NCBI GenBank assembly: GCA_001295865.1
Contig: LJHW01000048.1
Coordinates: 1 to 64,000 of the forward strand
From: a beta proteobacterium AAP65
GTDB lineage: Bacteria > Pseudomonadota > Gammaproteobacteria > Burkholderiales > Burkholderiaceae_C
DNA: 64,000 nucleotides
Reading direction: 5' to 3'
In this document: one piece after another, positions 42,704 to 50,862 of the stretch
Position numbering within the stretch: position 1 is the first letter of the stretch
How the letters are laid out: each line of letters starts with the position of its first letter
Notes under the pieces: model-generated
What the model was told of the DNA's origin: nothing
The model's database searches: none
The model's input: only the letters and a program-made list of their open reading frames with translations
Translations under genes and position numbers: made by a program

Positions 42704-44128
42704 ATGCACGTCCTACTCCGCCATCTTGGCGAACACCGCGGCGCACCGCGCCTGTACCTTGACACCACCGCCCTGGCCACGGCCGGATTCACACCTGGTG
42801 TGTCCATCGACATCAGCTCCGGCGCCGCCGACGAGGCCCGACTCACCATCCGCGTGGCCAACGCCGGAAAGCGCAAGGTTTCCCGCAAGCAGCGCGGCCG
42901 GCAGGAGGTGCCTGTGATCGACATCAACAGCCAGCAGGATCTGCAGCCGTTCGCGGCTGCCGGCCAGGTGCGTGTGGTGATCGAGCCCGGCGCCGTTCAC
43001 GTGTTGATGCCCGCCAGCGTGCGCAAGGCGCTGGCCAGGTCCGCCAGGCTGGCAGCAAAGCTCGCGCTTGGCCAGCCCTTGCGAACGGCCGGCATCGCCT
43101 TTGGTGCCGGCATCGCTTCAGGAGCAATCCACGCGGGCCTTGCCGCCGGCGGCGTGGCATCCGAGTTGGCCTTGGCCAACGAGATCTGCGAGGAGTACCT
43201 GGACATCGGTAGGCAGTCGAACCCGGTGGTGGCCGCCACCACCACCACGGCTGCCATGCCCATGCAGGAACTCGCGCAGGACGACTGGCTGCTCCAGCGC
43301 ACCCAGACCGTGGAGATCCTTGAGGCAGGAATCCCCTGCTCAGGTGCGTCCCGCGCGGGGGCAGCCAAACGGGGGCTCACGCGAATGGAGGACCACCCGC
43401 ACGTGGGCCACCTGATTGGGGCCGCCCTGCAGGTGATCGCTGCGCTGCAGCCAGCCATCCTTGTGGTGGAGAACGTCGAGACGTACCGCAACACCGCCAG
43501 CGCTTCCATCCTTCGGGCCTGGTTGCGTGACGCGGGGTACGCGGTCGCCGAGACGGTGCTCAACGCCAGGGACTTCGGAAGCCTGGAGGCCAGGGTTCGT
43601 TGGTTCCTGGTGGCTTACCCACCAGAGCTGCAGCTGGACTTGAAGGACATGGAGCCAGAGGACACCGCCAGGCATTGCCTGGGCGATCTTCTGGAACCGA
43701 TGGACCCCGACGACGAGCGATACCGCCGCGTGGACTACCTGAAGGACAAGCAGGAGCGCGATGCCGAAAACGGCAAGCACTTCAGCATGCAGCTACTGAC
43801 ACCGGCCTCCACGCTGGTGCCGGTGCTGCGCAAGGGGTATCACAAGGGTGGGTCCACCGATCCGCGGCTGCTGCATCCCACCGACCCGGAGAAGTCGAGG
43901 CTGCTGACGGCTGCGGAGCACGCCAGGATCAAGGGCATCAGCCTCAACCTTGTGGACGGCGTGCCGGAGACGACGGCGCACCAGGTGTGCGGACAGTCGG
44001 TCGACGTTAGGCCTGTCCAGGCGATCGGGCGACGGATCGCCCAGGCCTTGAAGGCTTTTGGTTGGCCTGGAGACGGGGCGCCAAGTGTCCCAAAGCAACC
44101 CGCCACGGGGTTGATGGCGGTGGGGTAG
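42704..44128 (+). CDS. C5-cytosine DNA methyltransferase with extra N-terminal domain
   Basis: A 474-residue protein. Residues about 125-474 form a divergent C5 methyltransferase: motif I FGAG (133-136) in GIAFGAGIASGAIHAGL, motif IV with catalytic Cys212 in GIPCSGASRAG, motif VI ENV (256-258) and a motif VIII-like RVRWFLVAY. Residues 1-105 are an extra domain whose RLYLDTTALATAGFTPGVSI pattern resembles AbrB/SymE-like swapped-hairpin folds. ATG at 42704 has AAGGAG in front; the ORF begins further upstream in GC-rich leader. No restriction endonuclease gene is adjacent, so it is probably a solitary methyltransferase that protects the element. Confidence 0.82.
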   Translation: MHVLLRHLGEHRGAPRLYLDTTALATAGFTPGVSIDISSGAADEARLTIRVANAGKRKVSRKQRGRQEVPVIDINSQQDLQPFAAAGQVRVVIEPGAVHVLMPASVRKALARSARLAAKLALGQPLRTAGIAFGAGIASGAIHAGLAAGGVASELALANEICEEYLDIGRQSNPVVAATTTTAAMPMQELAQDDWLLQRTQTVEILEAGIPCSGASRAGAAKRGLTRMEDHPHVGHLIGAALQVIAALQPAILVVENVETYRNTASASILRAWLRDAGYAVAETVLNARDFGSLEARVRWFLVAYPPELQLDLKDMEPEDTARHCLGDLLEPMDPDDERYRRVDYLKDKQERDAENGKHFSMQLLTPASTLVPVLRKGYHKGGSTDPRLLHPTDPEKSRLLTAAEHARIKGISLNLVDGVPETTAHQVCGQSVDVRPVQAIGRRIAQALKAFGWPGDGAPSVPKQPATGLMAVG

Positions 44129-44156
44129 GAGGGCTCTGGCTGAAGCCGGTTTGGGT

Positions 44157-44190
44157 GGGCCAGCAGCTTTGCTGCTCGGCCCGCACTTTT
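44157..44190 (+). terminator. Rho-independent terminator after the methyltransferase
   Basis: Stem GGGCC-AGCAGC (44157-44167) pairs with GCTGCT-C-GGCCC (44171-44182), loop TTT, followed by GCAC and four T. It lies 28 bp after the methyltransferase stop and closes the plus-strand island genes. Confidence 0.68.
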
Positions 44191-44541
44191 CAGTCCCCTG
44201 GACTGGACAAGACTGATTCAGACTGGGTGCGGCCACTCGGGCTCGGCGGTTGAGTGGCGGCTCTGGTCGAAAGCAGTCTCAAGCCGGGTGGCGCCACCAA
44301 AGACCGCTCCGCGTTCGCAACCGGCCAGCCGACCGAGGCCGCGGGCTTGGCGCCGGCCCGACGACCGCTATCACCGCCAGCGAACTGGAACTTCCGACCC
44401 AATGCGGCCGGACGCCGCTTCACAGACCGGACACTCGCATCGACCGGATGTAAAGCATCCAGTCGTGGCCTTCTTATGCGCCGACAACGTTGCTGCCGTG
44501 GAATTTAGGTGCCGCTCGGTGCGCTTGGTCCATGCCTCTGT
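44191..44541. other. Intergenic stretch, one short hairpin only
   Basis: A hairpin CAGTCC/GGACTG (44191-44205) sits right after the terminator. The remaining sequence up to the flavoprotein gene shows no credible gene, RNA or repeat. It may be the right flank of the island. Confidence 0.45.
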
Positions 44542-45921
44542 TCACACCAGCTTCAGTTGTTGCAGTAGCGTCGGCACCAGTTCGCTCACCGTCGGGTGGA
44601 TGTGCACGGCCCGCGAGATCACTGTGTAGGGCTGGTCGGCGGCCATGATGTCGAGCAGCGAATGCACGACCTCGTCGCCGTTCAGGCCGAGGATGGCCGC
44701 GCCCATGATGCGCTTCGTGTCGGCGTCGACCAGCACCTTCATGAAACCCTGCGTCTCGCCGGCCTCGCGGGCGCGGCCGACGCGCTGCATCGGCATCTTG
44801 GCGCGCAGCACCCGCTTGCCACTGGCCAGGGCTTCGGTCTCTGTCATGCCGACGCGGCCCAGCGCCGGGTCGATGAACAGCGCATAGCAGGGAATGCGGT
44901 CGCTGATGCGCCGCGGGTCGGCGTCGAACAGGTTCGCGACCACGATCTCGTGGTCGTTCCATGAGGTGTGCGTGAACGCGCCGCGGCCGTTGCAGTCGCC
45001 GACTGCCCACACGCCTTCGGCGCTGGTGCGGCATTGGTCGTCGACCTCGATGTAGCCCCGCGCGTCGGTGCGGACGCCGGCGAGGTCGAGCCCCAGGCTG
45101 TCAGTGTTGGGCTGGCGGCCGACGGCGAGCAGCACGTGGCTGCCGGTGATGTCCTCGCCAGCGCCGCATGCGGCGCCCACGACGATGCGGTCGCCCGCTG
45201 GCGCCAGCGACAGGCACTCCGCGCCGAGTTCGAAGCGAACGCCCTCGGCTTCGAGAATTGCGCGGATGCAATCGGACACATCCTGGTCCTCGCGCGGCAG
45301 CAGGCGCGCGGAACGCTCGACTACGGTCACCGCAGCGCCCAGGCGGCGCATCAGGTGCGCGAACTCCAGGCCGATGTAGCTGCCGCCGACGACCACCAGA
45401 TGCTCGGGCACCGCGTCCAGTTCCATCACCGAGACGTTGTCGAGTGCCTGCACGGTGTCGATGCCCGGCAGCGCGGGGCGCACCGCGCGGCCACCGACGT
45501 TGAGGAAGATGCGCGCCGCGCTCAGGCGGCGCCCGCCCACGTCCAGCGTGGCCGGGCCCACGAAGCGGGCATCTCCAACGATGACCTCGGTGCCCTTCAA
45601 GCCACGCATCCAGGTTTCGACGCCATCGCGGGACTTGGCGACGATCGCGTCCTTGCGCGCCATCACACGGCCCATGTCCACGCGCAGATCCGAAACGTCA
45701 AAGCCGAACTCGGCGCCGCGCTGCGCGAGCCGGACTGCGCGCGCGCTGGCCACCAGTGTCTTGGTCGGAACGCAGCCCACGTTGACGCAGGTGCCGCCGA
45801 AGTGGTGGCGCTCGATCACAGCCGTCTTCAGCCCCTCACGACTGCAGCGGGCGGCGATCGCCGGACCGGCCTGGCCGGCGCCAACGATGATGGCGTCGAA
45901 GACTTCAGCGTCCATGGTCAC
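44542..45921 (-). CDS. FAD-dependent pyridine nucleotide-disulfide oxidoreductase (MerA-like)
   Basis: A 459-residue class I flavoprotein disulfide reductase. FAD site GAGQAGPAIA (14-23), redox pair Cys45 and Cys50 in GGTCVNVGCVPTK, NAD(P) site VVVGGSYIGLEFAH, second FAD site WAVGDCNGRG and the C-terminal catalytic HPTVSE. It lacks the heavy-metal domain and C-terminal Cys pair of true mercuric reductase, so MerA-like, glutathione-reductase-like or an orphan reductase are all possible. It follows senA by 82 bp on the same strand; a link to selenium or hercynine chemistry is only a guess. Confidence 0.88.
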   Translation of the reverse strand: MTMDAEVFDAIIVGAGQAGPAIAARCSREGLKTAVIERHHFGGTCVNVGCVPTKTLVASARAVRLAQRGAEFGFDVSDLRVDMGRVMARKDAIVAKSRDGVETWMRGLKGTEVIVGDARFVGPATLDVGGRRLSAARIFLNVGGRAVRPALPGIDTVQALDNVSVMELDAVPEHLVVVGGSYIGLEFAHLMRRLGAAVTVVERSARLLPREDQDVSDCIRAILEAEGVRFELGAECLSLAPAGDRIVVGAACGAGEDITGSHVLLAVGRQPNTDSLGLDLAGVRTDARGYIEVDDQCRTSAEGVWAVGDCNGRGAFTHTSWNDHEIVVANLFDADPRRISDRIPCYALFIDPALGRVGMTETEALASGKRVLRAKMPMQRVGRAREAGETQGFMKVLVDADTKRIMGAAILGLNGDEVVHSLLDIMAADQPYTVISRAVHIHPTVSELVPTLLQQLKLV

Positions 45922-46003
45922 ACTCGCAGTGGTGGGTCGAGGCGGCAGTATGGGGCGATCGCATCTTCAGTGGGATCACTTCGGCCAACCGCCTAAAGGC
46001 CGA

Positions 46004-47224
46004 TCACACCGCGCAGCTCCGAAAACCCGCCGGCACATCGTTGCGCCCAGCGGGGAAAAAGTTGCGGTAGCGCGGGTGGCGCATGCGTGGTTGTGTGCAA
46101 TGAGAGGCGCCGCGCAGCACCGGCCGCCCGTCGAACCAGGGCGCGGAGTAGTCACGATACGGGTGGGGCTCGAAGCCCGGAAACGGCATGAACGGACTGC
46201 CGGTCCACTCCCACACGTCGCCCCATCGAAACGCATCGGGCGCACTGCAGGCCGCACTCTCCCACTCGGCCTCGGTGGGCAGCCGCCGCCCTGCCCAGCG
46301 ACACCAGGCCTCGGCTTCGTGCAGGGTGAGGTGGCTGGCGGCCTCGCGGGCATCCAGCAACCGCCAGGCACCGCCACGCCATTGCGCCCAGTTAGAGCCC
46401 TCGCGGCGCAGGTAGCGCGGCTGCCCGAGAAGCTGACCAGCGCGCCAACGCGCCCCGGCCTCGCTCCACCAACGCGGATCGTCGTAGCCGCCGGCCTGCA
46501 CGAAAGGCAGGAACTCGGCCCAACGCACGGCGTGGCGATCGATGCTGAAGGCTCGAAGGGGCACCGTGCAGCCGGGCCGTTCGTTGTCGAACGCGAAGCC
46601 CTCGCCGGCGGGGCTGCCCAGCAGCCACGCGCGCTCAGCGAACTCCAGCGCCGCGACCGGTTCCGGCAGCAGACGCGCCTGCCAGCGCGGGTCCTCGATG
46701 GGGATGCCCAGCCCTTGCGCCATGTAGAGCGCGGCTTCGTGATGCATGTCCTCATGCAGCAGCGCCAGGCGGAAGAAGTAGAGCCCGGCGTCGTCGGCCC
46801 CAGCCTGCCGCAGCAGCGCGAGCGATTCGTCGAGTTGGGCCGCCAGGTCATCCCGCGTCGCGGTCGCATCCGGCAGCGGCAATTGCCACCGCGAGTCGTG
46901 CGGCACCCGGCTGGAGTTGTAGAGCGCATCGGCGCCGGTTCGCCGAGGCGAACGCCGTGGTGCATCCGGGTCGGCGCGTTCGCCGAGCGAGCGCTCGGGG
47001 TTGCGCGCGATCCGGTACTCCTGGAACCAGCCGATGTGCCCCAGCTCCCACAGCGGCGGATTGAACTCGGCCCGCAAGGGCACCGCGAAATCCGGCAGGG
47101 CTCGCGCGTAAGCCTCGAAGGTGGCCAGCGTGTCTGCCCGGCTGGCAGTCAACGCCCGCGCGAGCGCTTCTCGCATCCCGGTCCGGGCCTCGATCGCCGA
47201 CCGCGTTAGGCTTGCATCGTGCAT
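46004..47224 (-). CDS. senA: Selenoneine synthase SenA (EgtB-like iron enzyme)
   Basis: A 406-residue protein with an N-terminal DinB-like domain and a C-terminal FGE/sulfatase-modifying-factor fold, the EgtB arrangement. Iron ligands are visible: His63 (ELGHIGW) and the HxxxHxE motif His157-His161-Glu163 (HEDMHHEA). The C-terminal part has WCRWAGRRLPTEAEWE and RGASHCTQPRMRHPRYRNFF. The neighbours senB and selD identify it as SenA, which joins selenium to hercynine to make selenoneine in the known pathway, instead of EgtB. Start ATG at 47224 overlaps the divergent senB start by 6 bp; ATG at 47176 is an alternative that would open a promoter gap. No egtD is in the window. Confidence 0.87.
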   Translation of the reverse strand: MHDASLTRSAIEARTGMREALARALTASRADTLATFEAYARALPDFAVPLRAEFNPPLWELGHIGWFQEYRIARNPERSLGERADPDAPRRSPRRTGADALYNSSRVPHDSRWQLPLPDATATRDDLAAQLDESLALLRQAGADDAGLYFFRLALLHEDMHHEAALYMAQGLGIPIEDPRWQARLLPEPVAALEFAERAWLLGSPAGEGFAFDNERPGCTVPLRAFSIDRHAVRWAEFLPFVQAGGYDDPRWWSEAGARWRAGQLLGQPRYLRREGSNWAQWRGGAWRLLDAREAASHLTLHEAEAWCRWAGRRLPTEAEWESAACSAPDAFRWGDVWEWTGSPFMPFPGFEPHPYRDYSAPWFDGRPVLRGASHCTQPRMRHPRYRNFFPAGRNDVPAGFRSCAV

Positions 47225-48199
47225 CGTGAATCCCTTGTCATCGTGACTCCTGCGCTGTCGCCCGCCAACAACGGCAACTGGCAGACAGCGCAGCGCTGGG
47301 CGCGCATGCTGCAACCAGCTTACCGCGTCGATGTCACCGATCGCTGGAGCGCAGGCGACCAAGCCTTGATGATCGCCCTGCACGCGCGGCGTTCGGCGGC
47401 GTCCGTCGAAGCCTGGCGCGCCACCCATCCTGGTCGACCCTTGCTGCTGGTGTTGACCGGCACCGACCTGTACCGCGACATCGAGATCGACGCCGCGTCA
47501 CAGCGCTCGCTCTGGCTGGCCGATGCGCTGGTGGTGCTCAACGAGCTGGGCGCGCAGCGCCTGCCCGAGGCCTTGCGCGGCAAGGCCCACGTGGTGCTGC
47601 AATCGTGTTCGGCGCGCCAGCCGGCCCGGCGCACGATGCGCCATCTGCGCGCGCTGATGGTGGGTCACCTGCGCGACGAGAAAGACCCGCGCACTTACTG
47701 GCGTGCGGCACACCGGCTTGCAGCGCGGACGGACATCCGGCTGGACCACATCGGAGACGCGCTGGACCCCGTGCTGGGCGAGGAAGCCCTGGCACTGGCC
47801 GCCCGGCAGCCTTGCTTCCGCTGGCTTGGAGGGCAGCCGCACGACAAGGTCCGGCGCCACATCCAGACGGCACATGTGCTCGTACATGCCAGCCGCATGG
47901 AAGGCGGCGCCCACGTGGTGATCGAGGCCATCCAAAGTCGCACGCCGGTGCTGGCCTCGCGCATCGACGGCAACCTGGGCCTGCTGGGCAGCGGCTACGA
48001 AGGCGTGTTCGAGCCGGGCGACGACGCGCAGCTGGCCGCCCTGCTGGCACGGGCCAGAGACGATCCCGATATGCTGCCCAGGCTGGCTGCCCAGCTGGCT
48101 CTGCGCGCTTCGCTGTTCGCGCCGGAGGCGGAACGGGCAGCCCTTCACCAACTCGTCGGTTCGCTGATGGCGCGCCGCTCTACCGGACAAACGCCATGA
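47219..48199 (+). CDS. senB: Selenosugar synthase SenB
   Basis: A 326-residue glycosyltransferase of the SenB family, which makes a selenosugar from UDP-sugar and selenophosphate. Visible features are SPANNGNWQTAQRWARML near the N-terminus, LHARRSA, a sugar-binding LVLTGTDLYRDI and the GT-B-type HASRMEGGAHVVIEA near residue 230. Start GTG at 47219 overlaps the 5' end of senA on the other strand. The stop overlaps selD in an ATGA, so senB and selD form an operon. The overlap leaves no separate promoter region between senA and senB unless senA starts later. Confidence 0.87.
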   Translation: MHRESLVIVTPALSPANNGNWQTAQRWARMLQPAYRVDVTDRWSAGDQALMIALHARRSAASVEAWRATHPGRPLLLVLTGTDLYRDIEIDAASQRSLWLADALVVLNELGAQRLPEALRGKAHVVLQSCSARQPARRTMRHLRALMVGHLRDEKDPRTYWRAAHRLAARTDIRLDHIGDALDPVLGEEALALAARQPCFRWLGGQPHDKVRRHIQTAHVLVHASRMEGGAHVVIEAIQSRTPVLASRIDGNLGLLGSGYEGVFEPGDDAQLAALLARARDDPDMLPRLAAQLALRASLFAPEAERAALHQLVGSLMARRSTGQTP

Positions 48200-49269
48200 A
48201 CGCACCCGCCAACCCCTCGACGCTTGCCGAACCCCGCCTCACCTCGCTGTCACACGGCGGCGGCTGCGGCTGCAAGATCGCGCCGGGCGTGCTCTCCGAA
48301 ATCCTCAAGGGCACGGCGGCCATGCCGATCCCCAAGGAACTGCTGGTCGGCATCGAGACCGCGGACGATGCGGCGGTCTACCAGCTCAATGACGAGCAGG
48401 CCCTGATCGCGACGACGGACTTCTTCATGCCCATCGTCGACGACCCGTTCGACTTCGGGCGCATCGCCGCCACCAACGCGATCAGCGATGTCTACGCGAT
48501 GGGTGGGCGGCCGATCATGGCGCTGGCGCTCGTCGGCATGCCGATCAACGTGCTGTCCACGCAGACCATCGGCCGCGTTCTGGAAGGCGGTGCCTCGGTC
48601 TGCCGCGCGGCCGGCATCCCGATCGCCGGCGGCCACACCATCGATTCGGTCGAGGCGATCTACGGCCTCGTCGCGCTCGGTCTCGTCCACCCGAAACTCG
48701 TCAAGCGCAACGCCGATGCCAAGCCCGGCGACCTGCTGGTGCTGGGCAAGCCGCTGGGCGTGGGCGTGATGAGCGCAGCACTGAAGAAGGAGCAACTCGG
48801 CGCCGAGGGCTACGCGCAGATGATCGCCACCACGACCAAGCTGAACACCCCCGGTCCCGATCTTGCCGCGCTGCCCGGTGTCCATGCGCTGACCGACGTC
48901 ACCGGCTTCGGCCTGGCCGGTCACGCGCTGGAACTCGCCCGCGGCGCCGTCTGCACCGTGGAACTGGACTGGCGCGCCGTGCCGCTGCTGGCGGGCGTTC
49001 GCGACCTGGCAGCGCGCGGCTTCGTCACCGGCGCCTCGGGCCGCAACTGGGCCGGCTACGGTCACGACGTGGCGCTGCCCAGTGGCTTCGCCAGCGAGGA
49101 CCAGGCCCTGCTGACAGACCCGCAGACGAGCGGAGGCCTGCTGGTGTCCTGTGATCCGAGCGCCCTGGATCAGGTGCTCGCCACCTTCCGGCAACATGGC
49201 TTCGAGGCGGCTGCCGTCGTGGGCCGTGTGCTGCCCAGGACGGACAGCGCGTTGCAGGTGAGGGCTTGA
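48196..49269 (+). CDS. selD: Selenide, water dikinase (SelD/SenC)
   Basis: A 357-residue selenophosphate synthetase that makes selenophosphate from selenide and ATP. The active-site motif GGGCGCKIAP has Cys24 as the catalytic residue (a Cys form, not selenocysteine), with Cys26 and Lys27. Other family features are ETADDAAVYQL, TTDFFMPIVDDPFDFGRIAA, GGHTIDSVE and DVTGFGLAGHALE. Start ATG at 48196 overlaps the senB stop (ATGA). It supplies SenB; in the described pathway this gene is called senC. Whether it also serves selenoprotein or tRNA selenation is unknown, since selA, selB and mnmH are not in the window. Confidence 0.92.
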   Translation: MNAPANPSTLAEPRLTSLSHGGGCGCKIAPGVLSEILKGTAAMPIPKELLVGIETADDAAVYQLNDEQALIATTDFFMPIVDDPFDFGRIAATNAISDVYAMGGRPIMALALVGMPINVLSTQTIGRVLEGGASVCRAAGIPIAGGHTIDSVEAIYGLVALGLVHPKLVKRNADAKPGDLLVLGKPLGVGVMSAALKKEQLGAEGYAQMIATTTKLNTPGPDLAALPGVHALTDVTGFGLAGHALELARGAVCTVELDWRAVPLLAGVRDLAARGFVTGASGRNWAGYGHDVALPSGFASEDQALLTDPQTSGGLLVSCDPSALDQVLATFRQHGFEAAAVVGRVLPRTDSALQVRA

Positions 49270-49308
49270 GCCTCACGGCTTGCGCATTTTCCTGGCCAGC
49301 CCGCCGTC

Positions 49309-50220
49309 TCATTTGCCAGTCTTGCTGGAACCCCACTGGTCCATCAGACGCTGGTCGCGTGCGCTCTCCGCCTCGATCGAGTCCTTGGGCAGTTGCTTGA
49401 GGCAATCCTCCAGAGCCTGAGGGTCCGGTCTCTCGATCGGCACGGCCTGAGCCTGCACACGAGCTGACTTGCCATCCCAAGCGAACGGGTTGCTGAACAC
49501 CGGGGGGTCTGGCAGGCAATCGTCCTTGTAGAGCGGTGGGCCATCCGATGCGAACGGCGAGAACGAGATGGTCTTCTCGAAGATCAGGGGCTTGCCGGTT
49601 GGCGTGCGCGGCCACTGGGGCATGTTGCCGATGGCCTGGCGGGCCAGCCGCTCGGCCACGGGCGATGTGGACCAGAGCGTCTCGAGCCGGGTCAGGCTGC
49701 CATCGGGTGCGATCTCCACCCGGAAGCGGACCATGCCCTGATCGGGACCTTCGACTGCAGTGCCCATCATGCTGCGGACCTGCTGGCCCCAGGTGTAGCG
49801 ATAGCCTTTGCTGTTCTTGAGCTTGTAGGTCGAGGCGAAGGCCCATTCCGCAGCCGTGGGTGCGGGCGGTGCCGCCATGGACTCAGGCTCGCGCGACGTG
49901 ATCGGCTCGACCACCGAAGGGACGTCTGGCACCGGGATGGCCGGAGGCGGCGGCGCAGGCGCCTCGACCTTGGGCGACGGAGGCTCAGGCTCCGGGATGG
50001 ACTTTTCGGGCTCGGGCGGACGGATGTACAGCACCGTGACCGTGGGCTCGCGCGCAGGCGGGTCAGGCTTGTCCCTGGGCGCGCCCAGGTGCGTGAAGGC
50101 CCCGATGAACACGAGCGCATGCAATGCCAGCGAGATGGCGAGGCCGGCAACCGGTCGAACGCCGGCAAATGTTTGGGGCTCAGGCCCGACATGGGGCCCG
50201 GCATGGGAGCGTCCAGCCAA
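49309..50220 (-). CDS. TonB-like energy transducer family protein, second copy
   Basis: A 303-residue protein with an N-terminal membrane segment (VAGLAISLALHALVFIGAF), a Pro-rich linker (SIPEPEPPSPKVEAPAPPPP) and a TonB-like C-terminal domain (VRFRVEIAPDGSLTRLETLW). It is a paralogue of the gene at 69-953: both share the segment from AAEWAF to the end, including TWGQQVRSMMGTAVEGPDQG and the Cys-containing tail. It is convergent with selD, with 39 bp between. It may belong to the end of the minus-strand sulfur operon (101-bp gap). No exbBD is adjacent; the receptor partner is unknown. Confidence 0.75.
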   Translation of the reverse strand: MAGRSHAGPHVGPEPQTFAGVRPVAGLAISLALHALVFIGAFTHLGAPRDKPDPPAREPTVTVLYIRPPEPEKSIPEPEPPSPKVEAPAPPPPAIPVPDVPSVVEPITSREPESMAAPPAPTAAEWAFASTYKLKNSKGYRYTWGQQVRSMMGTAVEGPDQGMVRFRVEIAPDGSLTRLETLWSTSPVAERLARQAIGNMPQWPRTPTGKPLIFEKTISFSPFASDGPPLYKDDCLPDPPVFSNPFAWDGKSARVQAQAVPIERPDPQALEDCLKQLPKDSIEAESARDQRLMDQWGSSKTGK

Positions 50221-50321
50221 GATCAGCCCTGGCCCTGCAGCGGTTCGAACCGATGCCGTGCGGTCGCGTCCTGCGGGACCTCAGCCACGCATCGCAAGTG
50301 TTCCGGGAGCCCACCCATCCG

Positions 50322-50795
50322 TCAGCTCTTCTTGCTCGCCCGCGCGTAGGCGTCCATGCCGCCGCGCGCCTTCCATTCATTGAAGCCGCCGTACAGCAGG
50401 CGCACGTTCTCGAAGCCGTCCATGCGCAGCGCCATCGCGACCTGGGCGGCGAAGGAACTGGTGTTGCAGTAGACCAGGATCGTCTTGTCCTTGGGCAGCT
50501 TGGCGCGCTGCGCAAAGACTTGGCGCCATTCGATGTTCGCCGCGCCGGGCACGTGCTCCTTGGCGAACTGGGCCGCATCGCGCACGTCGAGCACGTGGAA
50601 CTTCTTGTAGTCATCGGCTGGGATCTGCTCGGGCAGGATCGTGCCGGCGTTCGCGTCCACGAAGTCGAAGTAGCCCTCCAGGGCGTTGACGGTGGCCTTG
50701 TCGGCCGCCTGGGCATGCACCACGAGGGGCAGGCAGGTGGCTGCGGCCACGGCAAGCGTCAGGGCTATCAGGCGTGTGGTCGGGCGTGTGGTCAC
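50322..50795 (-). CDS. Periplasmic rhodanese
   Basis: A 157-residue single-domain rhodanese with a signal peptide (TTRPTTRLIALTLAVAAATC then PLVVHAQ). Rhodanese features are FHVLDVRDAAQFAKEHVPGA and the active-site loop YCNTSSFAAQ with its catalytic Cys. It would transfer sulfane sulfur in the periplasm. Start GTG at 50795 has TGGAGA in front; ATG starts further upstream are not protein-like. It is the fourth gene of a minus-strand operon with a rhodanese-linked regulator and a DsrE-like protein, all pointing to reactive sulfur handling. Confidence 0.8.
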   Translation of the reverse strand: MTTRPTTRLIALTLAVAAATCLPLVVHAQAADKATVNALEGYFDFVDANAGTILPEQIPADDYKKFHVLDVRDAAQFAKEHVPGAANIEWRQVFAQRAKLPKDKTILVYCNTSSFAAQVAMALRMDGFENVRLLYGGFNEWKARGGMDAYARASKKS

Positions 50796-50862
50796 GCTTG
50801 TCTCCAGTCGGTTGTGTTGCAAGGAAAGATCGGATGGGACGAAGGGGCTGGTAGCGACATCT

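Larger units (their letters stand above)
37347..44190. mobile_element. Remnant of an integrative/conjugative element
   Basis: The stretch from the truncated helicase to the terminator after the methyltransferase gene combines an antirestriction protein, a cytosine methyltransferase and a chain of small plus-strand unknown genes with their own ribosome sites and hairpins. This cargo is typical of integrative or conjugative elements. No integrase, relaxase, tra gene, tRNA or direct repeat is visible, so boundaries are approximate and the right end is a guess. Confidence 0.5.

Noticed and set aside
44542..45921. Naming the flavoprotein as mercuric reductase merA
   Set aside because: It lacks the heavy-metal domain and the C-terminal Cys pair, and no other mer gene is present.
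46004..47224. Naming the gene egtB (ergothioneine pathway)
   Set aside because: The adjacent senB and selD genes and the absence of egtD/egtA make senA the better fit.
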